The notes under the pieces were generated by a model. It was not told where the DNA came from and did not search any database. It was given only the letters and a program-made list of their open reading frames with translations. Of a stretch of DNA of 64,000 nt, positions 1 through 10,941 are shown piece after piece. The DNA is taken from positions 513,364 through 577,363 of the forward strand of contig NW_025064899.1 in assembly GCF_019112545.1 (NCBI RefSeq), given 5' to 3'. Positions within the stretch are counted from its first letter, which is position 1. Each line of letters begins with the position of its first letter. Both the position numbers and the translations under genes were made by a program. The stretch comes from Guyanagaster necrorhizus (Eukaryota > Basidiomycota > Agaricomycetes > Agaricales > Physalacriaceae).

Positions 1-1
1 C

Positions 2-1735
2 ATGACGCTGATCGAATGGCCCAAGACATTACACGAATGGCGCGAAAGATGCTGGAAGCCGGAGGGCAGTTGGCCATATGACCTCTGGAAGCGTGAGCCA
101 CTTCAAAAATTCTTCCAAGAACACGGTTACTCATTGTGGGTAACTCTGTATGAACGGGGCAGGGGAGACTCGGGCCACCACCGGGTATCGCTTGTTCCAG
201 CAAGCGACGAACCTCGCCGACCCGACGGATATACTTTCTTGACTCGCTATGAATGTGAGCCCGGCATTGCCATTCAAGAACCAGACTTTGGCCAACTCGT
301 ACGTTTGAGTTTTTGTATTTTTTCAGTTCAGTCTGCTCATTACCAATCATTAGAAAAACATCCACTGTGCTGCGCGCACCTTACACAATCAAGACGTTGT
401 CATTCGTCTAATCAGCATCGATGGCGACGCCACAGGAGACGAGCACTATAAAGCCATCCAGCGGCTCTGCAAAGGACAGACTGCTTTTCGAGGAGATAAC
501 TGCGCCCTTCCTCTCTTGAACGAACTTGAATTCAACGGACTCAGATTCGTCGTTTTCCCTCTGCTTTCTGACGGCGGGTACATTCCGTGGTTCTACAACG
601 TGGACGAGATCCTGGACTATCTGATGCAGGTATTCAAGGTGTGGCGTCTATCGAGGCACTCCGCTGTATCATTGAACACACATTTTTGTTTTTTGCCAGG
701 GTGTCAAGTTCTGTCATGACAACTTGATTGCACATCTCGTACGCATTTTGACCATGGTGGTCTGTACTTTACTGATGAAACCCTAGGATCTTGATAGTGA
801 TAATATTCTTTTCAACTTCCTAGGGGGTCTGAGGGAGCCTGACGGGACTACAGAAACTGATGTCACTGGGCCATTTCGATCTCACTTCCCTATTCGATAC
901 TATATCAACGATTTCGAGACCGCAGTTTGTTTCGATGAAGACTCGGATCCTTCGAGCAGGAAAATTACCGGCCTACCGAATGTCCGAGTAGGTAGGATCG
1001 GGGAATATGCTAGAGAGTACGCTCCGGAAATGCTCGTTGGCGATCCATATTGTCCCTTTAAGGCAGACGTGTGGTATTTAGGTCGGATGCTTAATACTGA
1101 CATGGATAGGGAAGTCAAAGGATTCTTGGAGAAGGTATGCTTCTTTCTAGATCATGGCAGTACTGTTCTGACGCCATTTTCCGTGTAGCATGTCAAGGCC
1201 TTTGACGAAGATTTTTCGTTCGATGGCGTGTTCGGAAAGTACTTTGCCCAGGTCGGCGTAACATCTATTCTGTATTCAACCTAGCACCCTGATCTTCGTT
1301 CTAGGATAGCATCCAGAGTGAACAAATTGTTAGTATTCCCAACTTTGACTTTCTACGACATTCCATTCTGACTTCAATTCAGATGCAAGCGTTCGATGAG
1401 GTACGTAGTACCACCACTGTACAGCTGTCTTTTACATGACGATAATTTCAGTACATCGGGAAAATCAACGAGGTAATTGCTCAAGTTTCCACCCCGTTGT
1501 CGAAGATGCTGAACATAAATTACAGATGAACGGATCGTTCCCGAAGGCAACTTTGCAAATGGCAATGTGGCTCCTCACGATGGTTGCTCAAATGCGGTCG
1601 TCCAATCCAGAACAAAGGCCGACGATGTCACAACTTGTGGATTCTGTCGTTGAAATGCGACACAGTTGTCCGGCGGCGGTATTGTCTCATTATATCGGTA
1701 TTCAGCGGAGGGCAGTAGAGTGGGAGAAGTGGTAG
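2..1735 (+). CDS. Protein-kinase-like gene, nine exons, 5' end possibly outside window
   Basis: Inferred exons are 2-298, 354-638, 700-738, 787-1134, 1189-1251, 1305-1328, 1383-1400, 1452-1472 and 1526-1735, about 434 residues. Every exon length is a multiple of three, so all eight introns are phase 0, and three exons are only 18-24 nt. Boundaries rest on GT..AG sites and on the reading frame; the degenerate copy at 5,464-9,017 helped choose between acceptors. The catalytic loop reads HLDLDSDNILFNF, matching HxDxxxxN of protein kinases with Lys replaced by Asp. The DFG position reads DFE, the APE motif is intact (YAPEML), and DVWYLG fits subdomain IX. The ATG at position 2 has a counterpart in the copy, but the glycine loop and VAIK lysine are not seen, so the true start may lie upstream. 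It belongs to the diverged kinase-like genes that are expanded in basidiomycetes; substrate and activity are unknown. Donor GTCGGC after exon 5 is the weakest site. No stop or frameshift is seen and CpG content is normal, so this is the one likely functional gene. Confidence 0.75.
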
Positions 1736-1865
1736 AAATTGGCTGCATGTCATAGATGAAACTGCCAACAATGAGCTTATTGTGTCATCAGCTAGACCGG
1801 ACTTGACCCTGACTTCTTCGTCCCTTAAATGAGACCGACGGTTGGATACACTCTTTGTGTGAAGC

Positions 1866-2117
1866 TTGTGGATTCCTGTCGACGACGATTTACTTTGCTT
1901 ATTATCTTACCCGTTGACGAAGACTCAATACTACGAAAGCATGTATTCTATCTTTGATCAGATGCTGCGCGATGTCCTCAGCGGACCTGCGATTCTGCGA
2001 GACTTGAGACGACACAATGAAAGGTCTAGCAGAGAGAGCATCGGACAGATGAGGATCCAGGTCTTCCTGACAAGGCTGTCAGAACAGTTACGTGGGATCG
2101 TGCGACGGAAAAATTAG
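1866..2117 (+). CDS. Small hypothetical ORF downstream of the kinase-like gene
   Basis: An 83-codon reading frame on the same strand, 130 bases after the kinase-like stop codon. It is rich in Arg, Leu and Ser, with no recognised domain, signal peptide or membrane segment. CpG density is normal, unlike the repeats to the right, so it may be a real short gene or the last exon of one whose earlier exons lie in 1,740-1,865. A conserved homologue was not recognised and chance cannot be excluded. Confidence 0.25.
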   Translation: MWIPVDDDLLCLLSYPLTKTQYYESMYSIFDQMLRDVLSGPAILRDLRRHNERSSRESIGQMRIQVFLTRLSEQLRGIVRRKN

Positions 2118-5100
2118 GTGACAAACCATGACGAACCCAAAACCCTTACATCATTTGAAGGCGATAGATCTTTGTGGAAGAAACTTGATATTCTGCCCGA
2201 AGCGGCCCATTAAAATATTCCGGTAAAATTCTGGTGAAAGCAAAGGCCGCGGCAGATGTAATATTCTGGATATTCATTTAGGAGCCAAAGATTGTAAGGG
2301 ACTGGTAAGCACATAAATATGCAACGGCCTCGGGGAATCTTGCAAGCCGTGTGTATTGAAACGCGGATTCGGGTAGTACACGTGAACTGTTGAACTCTCT
2401 ATGATGAGAGAATTTGAGCATAGAGAGCATTAAGGTCGTACCTGAGCGTCTTCATTGAGGCGCGGAGTTGAAATTACTAGAATGATTTTCACCTCGTCCA
2501 TTTCAGAAAATGTCGATTGAAAATACACCGACCACCTTCAATTTGGAAGATATTGATATGTTTGTGGCTTGAAATTCAGTTGGACCAGGGAAATAGCCTA
2601 GCATGTCGCGTTTCTTGATGAGAAAAAGTAGCGAATTTGACCTGACTCAGATATCAGTGACCCGACCTACTCCATGTGTGTAATGGTCACTGGCAGTTCC
2701 AGCGTCATGTAAGAGGTGCCGCGGGGACCGGAGTGGACTATCAATGGAATATCTTTTCAAGATGTATCCGAAGGTTCAATCTGTCTACACGACAAGTTCG
2801 GTAGAATGATATTCCTTTCATGAGGGAGATCATGCTGTATGATTGCTATATGAAGCAGACCAACAAGCGCCTGCATGCCATATTTAGATCGGCTCCGATC
2901 ATTTGGTGACTCACTGGCTGCCGGTGGCTACCAGTCTTGATTTGGACTTTGCACCCGATGACGACGACCACCCGATCTCATGCCCAGCCTTCAATCGAGC
3001 TAACATACAAAGAATCTAAAATGATCTCCAGGTGTTATTGTGTATCTGAAGGATGGCTGGCGGACATTGTTTGGGTAATCAAAACATCCATCCGCAGTCA
3101 GAACAAGGTAAGGTATTTTAGTTATATGACATTGATCTCAAACAATGTGGAATGTAGCCCTGATCTGGACAGAAAGATATAGCTCTCTCTTTCTAGAGGT
3201 GGCTCAGCCCTTCATGTTCCTACTGGATCATGAAATATTTCATCAGAAATAGGTCTTGCTTGATTATATGCAGCTGGCTGTATGTGCTCCACTATGGACT
3301 ATCACATCTGATGATCAGTCCGAGTCAGTGTGAAGCGCTTAATGCATCTATAATGCACAGTCTGGAGGTTATTAATAGGACTAGAAGTGAAATGGAATTC
3401 CTGGTCTTCAGAGTGTTTCAAGGAGTTCATATCCATGCTTGATTTGAGGAACTGTAATTTTAGGGGTTCTCACCACTTTTGACTTCAAGTAAACCTGGCC
3501 TTCTGATCAATAAGAAAGATCAGATAGCCTTGGTTTCAATGATGATTCATTTAATTAAAAGAACCTGGTTATTGGAGTAGGAAAGCACCTTAGTAAATCA
3601 GACACCATTATGCTTTCCAAGTGTGATGAGTTGGATCTTTGCCTGTTCAAAATAATTTGCCCACATTTTTCCATGATGAAGCTGTGGATATTTGTCTTCA
3701 TATCTTGAATATAGATACAATCTCACCTGATGCAAATGGTGAAAACTACATGAACTGTAACTCAACAAATTAGCCTGGACTAACTGCAACCATGTCTTTG
3801 ACAGAAAGAACTCAGATGGTTAACCTTTGGATCAGTGGATACATCTATGCAAACCACAGTAAGCACTTGCATTGTAAACTTTGGAACACTGTACATGTAT
3901 CATATATTACTACTGAAAGATACAGTACTTCTTGGAACTTGGCAATCAGCTACATGAACTACAAGTTGATGACTCCATGGGTTTGGCTCTTCTCATGAGA
4001 CATGTGTAAGATCTGTTCCATCTTTGGCTGTGACATTGTCAACAGTCAATGATAGAATTCCTAACCTTTATCTGTATTACAGCTCAAGTTGTAACATGAG
4101 TGCAGGGTATTGGGCCAGCTGTCCACTCTTTTTCCAGTGCTCAAACTGATTAATTCAGGTATCCCTGATGGAGAGGTGGAACAGATTCCATGAAGTTTGT
4201 TCAAACATATGTACTTATCCCTGTTGAAGACAGGTGACTTGAAAGGATACCAGCCTTCTTCAAAGTTCTTCTTTGGAAAAATTTCATTTACTTGTCATCC
4301 TCTATCTGTAGTCAGGAGAGTCAAATGTCTGGACTTTGCCAAGAAATAGACTTCAAATGAGTGAGAAGTGCAAAGGATTTAGATGATAATAAAGAGAACA
4401 TATGTGCTACTCATGGAATCCATCCTCAATAGCAACTGGGCACTTGTTATTTGGCTGTGTGGGCTAGGAACAGTAGCTCAACATGGTAACCATAGTGATA
4501 TGTGTATTGATGAAAAGGTAAACTTCTCTTTGGTCTCTGCCTGATACAAGGAAGCATTCTCAGTTCGATTAAGGGGCTTAGACTTGACATCTTATCCAAA
4601 GTATTAGCTGGTCATCAAATGGTTATCTGATGCCAAATAACAATATGATAAAATATGTTTACATCAGGCTAGGTTCCTTGATTGACAGGTGTGAAATTTG
4701 GGCAAATGATCTGGCAGATTTCCAACATCTGTCTGCCAGCCATTCAAGAGGTCTGAGGGGCAGCTCATGAGAGTTAAGTATATATTATCCAGTGTTGTAA
4801 GACATCAAAAACACTGCTAGTGGAGTGACAGTGCTGTGGCATAACAGAGGCTTTACAGCTTTAGTGCCTTGAGATAATTTTACCTGCAGCACCATCATTT
4901 ATTGATCCATAGAGATAAGAGAGACAGGTATGGCAGATTTCACTGCTTATGTCTGGAACTGACTGGACCCTGTGAGAATGTCACATGTGTGGCAGAGATA
5001 TCCTCATATTGCCTAGTGTACACATCAACTTAGAGCATACAGACTTTTCTAGATAAACAGCATTTTTAGACAATGAGTTAGTGCTTTCATTATCAGCTTG

Positions 5101-5463
5101 GCATGGTTCACTGTGATTGACAGACCAACAAGAGTCTACATCATGGATCCTATCCCATGGCCACCATGTGAGCCATTACACAGAGCCAGTCAGAGGTATA
5201 TTGACCAGAGAAGCCTCATGGTCTACTTAAATGTGCTCATGTGCTAGGCAGTCAGGATGCTGCATGGAGATGTGAATTATGGGAAGAAAAACAAGATTTG
5301 CAGTCACAAAGGCAGTGGACAGCAAGTAAACTTTTGAACAATAGCATTTATTGTGTGTTTGCAATACAGTGGGAAAGCAAGGCAAAAGGTTTCAAAACAA
5401 CTAAGATTTTTTGAGTAATGAATAAGTCCACTCTAGTAGCTTGCAAATCACATAGAGTGAGGT
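2118..5463. other. No gene recognised; CpG content falls near 2.9 kb
   Basis: I see no coding region, LTR or RNA gene here. Up to about 2,900 the DNA keeps CpG sites; beyond that CG is nearly absent and TG/CA are common. This looks like the edge between host-gene DNA and methylated, decayed repeat DNA. Short open frames in this stretch have no recognisable content. Confidence 0.5.
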
Positions 5464-8400
5464 CTACCATTTCTCCCACTCTACCACCCTCCACTGAATA
5501 CCAATATAATCAGACAATACCACCACCAGACAACTGCATTGCATTTCAATGACAGAATCCACAAGTTGTGACATCATCAGCCTTTGTTCTGGATTTAACA
5601 ACTGCATTTGAGCAATCATTATGAGGAGTGATGAAGAGGATCTGAGTGTGTGCAAGGTGAAAATGGATACAGCAGAGTGCTATCCACTGATCACACTCAC
5701 ACCAACACACACACAAAACTCTCAGTTCATGGGGGGATTATAATGCAATAAAAGTAGTGATCAACAAATATAATTGTCTTCTTCTATGAATCTACAGCAT
5801 GCAAATAGCAATAGCACATGTACAACAGTCCTAGATCTCTCTAAGTCTCAAAGCTTTTTGTTTTATCAAAACAAGAGGTGGCAACAGGTGTTGCCAGGCC
5901 TCAAGGCAAAGAGTACTGCAGCTCAATACAATATGTCGAAACACTCCCACAAAACTCTCAAAAGATCCTAAGCACAGCTCAGATCAACTCAAAATCCCCA
6001 ACACACACAATATATGACTCAAAGCTTCATGCTCTAAGCAAAAACCAATCACAAACATGTCCACAAGTGCCAAAGGGCACAGATCTCTGTTCACAAGTTT
6101 CCAAACCAATTGTAGACCCACAGAATTCAAACCTATGTGATCCAGAGACACAAAACACAATAAAATGCCATCTGACCAATCAAGAGGTTTGAACCTCTGC
6201 CACCTGTAGTGTCACACATCACAAATACCTCAAAAACTCAAGATGATGCCCTTCAGGCACTGCTTTCTTATTCTCAGATTAGAGCACAATCCAAAACCTC
6301 TTATCAAACTGGGTTCATGTCCTTTGTAAGCTTTGATGCCTCACTCAGTTCTCAAACCTCTCTCAATGATATTCAATAATGAGCTTATTCTCTCATCTGA
6401 AGTTACAAACACAAACCCAGAGCTAGAGTGCAAGGCTTTCTGTGCCCAATACACCACAACTGTGAGGGTTGGAAACTTGTATCCTACTCATACAATGTGG
6501 TATTTAAATACTCTACTGTGGTACTTACTAATATAATTCTACTATGGTATCTTTAAAGTGTGGGACTCCATGCTGGATCCCATGGGTATTATTCATGTGC
6601 ATATTGCAGTTTCCATGCTTATTCTCTTCTGGGCCAGGACTGTCCACTGTTTCCTCACTAGCTGACATTGGCTAGCTGGCCTAGCCAAATCTGCTCACTT
6701 TCTTATTTCCCCAGTGACACATCCCTGGCAGTGGTAAACTGTTCCAGACCCCCAGGGTTATCTCTCATGTCTGGAGTCAGCCACAATAGTTATGTTCTCT
6801 TTTCCAGTGTCTCAACATTCTCTTCAGCTCACAAAATGCACTGCTTCTAGCCTGATATGCACTAATTAACTCACCTAATATGGTATGTGTCATACCTCAG
6901 TATGATGTGGAGTCCCTCACTGTGTTAAGCATGCTAAGGCACTGTAAGTATGCATGCAAGTCTCTGAGCAGTATGTGTGCTATTCATCTCTGAGGGTAGT
7001 ATTTCTTTATCTATTCCTTTGTTGCCATTATTTCATTTCTCTGTTCAACACCCTATTATTCAGATACCTTTCTTTGGATCTCAGTTCTCTGTTCTAAAGC
7101 ATGTCCCATCAGTACATCAATGGCTGTGCATCCTTGATTAATGTGATCAGGATTGCTGATCATATTTCAATTATATTCTTTTTATTTTTAGCATATCCTC
7201 TTGTAATGGTATTGGCATGTTTAGGGCCAAGCACTGGGACCTCACATGCAGTCTAACCCTTCTGGTATTAGTCTTCTATTAGGCCATGCGCTCTGCTCAC
7301 AGTTACTTCAGTTTAGCCTTATGATGGCTAGGTTTTGGTGTGCTCTTATCCTATTCTCAGTTACATGCTTACTGGACTGGAATGCAGTCTCTGTATTTTC
7401 AATTTTTGCAATTTTACATGCCTGAACATGGAGAGGGCATGTCAGTGACATTGCCATTTGCAAAGTTGCCTTCAGAAACAATCCATTCACCTTCAGTTTA
7501 TGTTCAGTATCTTTGACAACAGAGTGGAAACTTAAGCAATTACCTCATTGATTTTGTTGATGTACTGAAATTATCGTCATGTAAAAGGCAGCTGTACAGT
7601 GGTGGTACTACACATCTCATTGAATGCTTGCATCTGAATTGAAGTCAGAATAGAACATTGTAGAAAGTCAAAATTGGGAATACTAACAATTTGTTCACTC
7701 TGGATGGTATTCTAGAATGAAGGTCAGGGTGTCAGGTTGAATACAGAATAGATGCTGTGCTGATCTGAGCAAAGTACTTTCTGAACATGTCATCAAATGA
7801 AAAATCTTCATCAAAGGCCTTGAGATGCTGCAAGGAAAAGAGCATCAGAACAGCACTGCTTTGATTTAGAAAGAAGCCTATCTTCTCCATGAAACCTTTG
7901 ACTTCTGTGTCCATGTCAATGTTAAGCATTTGACCCAAATACCACATGTTGACTTTGAAGGGGCAATAGAGTTCACTAAGAAGCATTTCCAGAGCATACT
8001 CTCTATCATATTCCTCTGCTCTATCCACATGGTCATTGGGCAGACTAGTAACTTTCCTGCTCAAAGGATCAGAGTCTTCATTGAAGCAGACAGCCATTTC
8101 GAAGTCCATAATATAATATTGAATCAGAAAGTGAGATTGCAATAGTCTAGTAACATTTGATTCTACAATCTCATTAGGCTGCATTCTAGCTCCTGCAAAG
8201 TTATAAAGAATATTATTGCTATCAAGATCCTAGAAATTTGTAAGTTTGATATAGACCACCACTGGAGGGATGCATATGAGATGTGCAATCAAGTTGTCAT
8301 GACAGAACTCAACACCCTGGAAAAAAAAAGCAGAAGATGAGTTTACTTATACTGTAGAGCACCTCAATACACATCGCACCTTGAATATCTGCATCAAATA

Positions 8401-9017
8401 ATCCAGTATCTCAGCTACATTGTAGAACCATAGCATGTATACAGTGCTGAGAGAAAGCAGAGAGAAAATGATGAATTTAAGTCCATTGAATTCAAGTTTA
8501 TTCAAGAGAGGAAGCATGTAGTTATCTTCTCAAAAAGCAGACTGTCCTGTGGAGAGTCTTTGAATGGCTTCATAGTGCTTGTCCACTGTGACATCACCAT
8601 CAATACTGACTAGATGAATGAGAACATCCTGATTATGAATAGTGTATGCCAGACAGTGGATGTTATTCTGAATATTCTGTAATAAGAAGAAAGAACTGAA
8701 AGCAAAAACAGTCAAATGCATGAGATTGCTGAAGTTCAGTTTGTAAATGACAATACCAGGCTTACATTGATAATGAGTCAAGAAGGTGAAACCATCAGGT
8801 TGGTGAGGTTCATCATTGGATGGAGTAAGTGTTAGATGATGGTGGTCTGAGTCTCTCCAGCCCTGTTCATACAGAGTTACTCACAATGATAACTATGTTC
8901 CTGAAAGAATTTTTGAAGTGGCTCAGGTTTTTAGAGGTCATATGGTTGACTACCCTCCAGCTTTCAGCATCTGTCATGCTATTCTTGTACTGTCTTAGGC
9001 TATACAAAATATGTCAT
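5464..9017 (-). pseudogene. Inverted, decayed second copy of the kinase-like gene, split by an LTR unit
   Basis: The minus strand repeats the gene at 2-1,735 with introns retained, so this is a DNA-level duplication and not a retrocopy. The start region aligns from 9,017; the middle exons lie at 7,732-8,784; the last exon continues at about 7,445-7,495 and resumes at 5,464-5,631 after a 1,813-base insertion. The final residues VEWEKW and the stop codon are kept. Catalytic signatures are eroded: APE reads ALE, DVWYLG reads NMWYLG, and DFE is still present (DFEMAV). CpG sites of the intact copy appear here as TG or CA. Several frames are broken by TGA, TAG or shifted reading, and one donor GT reads AT. 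No protein should be made. The two copies converge with about 3.7 kb between their stop codons. Confidence 0.8.
5632..7444. mobile_element. Solo-LTR-like unit, family L2, copy 1
   Basis: A 1,813-base unit beginning TGAAGAGG and ending GGCATGTCA, flanked by the 4-base repeat GTGA (5,628-5,631 and 7,445-7,448). Removing the unit and one GTGA restores the kinase reading context seen at 1,560-1,580. A near full-length relative lies at 26,502-28,421 and a 3' fragment at 37,152-37,619. No protein domain is visible. TG..CA ends and absence of coding suggest a long solo LTR, but a non-autonomous element cannot be excluded. Its orientation was not determined. Confidence 0.7.
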
Positions 9018-10337
9018 AGATCATGCACATAAAGGTGGTCAATAAAGAGGGTCACTAATGAACTTCAGCACATCTTTAAAAGGTTAAAACTCTGCCTCAT
9101 TAAGATTGGGTGGTTAGTACAAATTCTTTGATTGACAAATGAAATGACCTCATGCAACAGATGCTGCAGAGTGGAACTTCTCCACTGGAACTGCTCTTTG
9201 AAGCTATAACCAGACTGCTAGATGTTTGGCCTATTTCATATCAGATTGAAGTCTCTTGATTTCACTAGGAGCTAGAACTTGAAGTATTCAACTGTGGGTT
9301 CCTGGAAGCTGCAGGGTGGATGTTATCTGAGGTCCTACTAAACATGCTGTTTTGCAATTGTCTCAATTCCACATAATGCTGTGACTTATAGACTTGAGTA
9401 TCTTCACACCACACAGCTGCTATTCAAATAGTGTCTTTGTTTAAAAAGACTTCTCCCTCATTCTCACAAATTGTTGGCATACTATGATTTATTTCATCTA
9501 TATCCATCCCAATAGATAGTACATTGGGGAAATGATGAACTACATAACACAGATAGTCAAGTTTTATTATCTCTCAGATACTCTCTCTCAGTGTTTGATC
9601 AATCTATTCAACTGCCTGTAGATATATGGCATCATGTATTTATGCCCTACAGTTTAGTAATGGTGTGATAGTTCAGTGCCCCACCACCTCTTATAAACAG
9701 ATGTAAGTATCGATATTATGATCAAATGAAGTGGACTTGAGCTTACAGTGTAATTATAGGCCTGTTGGGACACCTCTGACCCTTTGTCCAAACTAGATGT
9801 CTCACAAGTCACAGAACCAGATACACCAACATTGCTTGTACCTTTCTATTGCTCAAGTCTCTTGCTTTTCTATGTAGTCCTACTAAGTTGTTCTTACTAA
9901 ATAATAATCTCACTTCACTCATACTAAGTATCCTTGCTTGTGTACTGTTTAAGTTAATCGAAATGTCATGGATGCACTGGGATCCTACATTAGTAGCTCA
10001 AGCTGTGCAATGTTGCAGGCATTCTGCATGTCATTGACTTAGTAATTACCTTAGAGGAGATATGCAGCACAATAGCAGACATAGAAAGTTGCTCATGAAA
10101 CAAATTATTTGCAACATCTTGTGGTCTGTATATGACTCTTGTTCTCATAGAGTTTCAATGACAATCTGAGGAGATTCCAGGAACTGTATTGACCAGGAAT
10201 TTTTGATTGAGCTATCTGGAGATCAAGCCATATTCCTCAATCTTTGTCTTTGTCAGATGTCTGAATATTGTACATAGTATTGGACATTGTGCACTATCTA
10301 ATGAATGATAGAATACAGGTTTTCACAGTGATAATAA
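9018..10337. other. Intergenic, no gene recognised
   Basis: CpG-poor DNA upstream of the decayed kinase copy. No coding region, LTR ends or RNA gene can be supported. It may contain the promoter remnants of the kinase copy on its right side and the 5' part of the broken gene that becomes visible at 10,338. Confidence 0.4.
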
Positions 10338-10661
10338 GCAAAGTATATCTTCATTGACAGGAATCCACAAGCTTCACACAAATGCTCAGAGAAGAGTATA
10401 ACTCTGACCTCACAGCAGGCTCTCTTCCCACCTGAAGATGATAATGACAGAGAATTGCAATGAAAGACTACTCTAGCACACCCACTCTTAATACTATTCA
10501 AATTCCCTGACCCCCATGCCACTGCTAACCTGCTCACAGCAGCAGACCAGTTCCCATATGACAAATTCATCTGCTCTGGTGAGGCACCTGTGACACTCTC
10601 TGCAGGATCAGCAGCCTCTTTCACAGATGCTATCTTTCCTTGTGTCTTCATCCCTTAGAAC

Positions 10662-10937
10662 TGTTGAGGGTACAAGCTATGATTGCAGGTACAGTCATAC
10701 AGACTCCAAATTAGTTACCAGTTCTAGAAATTTTCACTGTTGGCACAGCCACACATCTTAGCAACTTACCACCTGCTAAGATGTGAGTACATTATATCTA
10801 TTTATACTATATCTTACGAATCCATGGTAGATACATCTATTTTCTTGCTTCAGCTTCAGGCTAATCCTCATTGCCCTCATGTTGCTGCACAGTCTCACTG
10901 CCATGTCCTCTAAGGTTCTCAGGTCCACTGCTCAACA
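10662..10937 (+). repeat. Copia 5' LTR
   Basis: 276 bases with TGTTGAG..CTCAACA terminal inverted repeats; near-identical to 15,310-15,651 apart from a 66-base internal duplication in the latter. Confidence 0.85.
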
Positions 10938-10941
10938 GGTT

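Noticed and set aside
5878..6192. Plus-strand open frame inside L2 copy 1
   Set aside because: Not kept open in L2 copy 2, low-complexity Ser/Gln/Pro-like composition, no domain.
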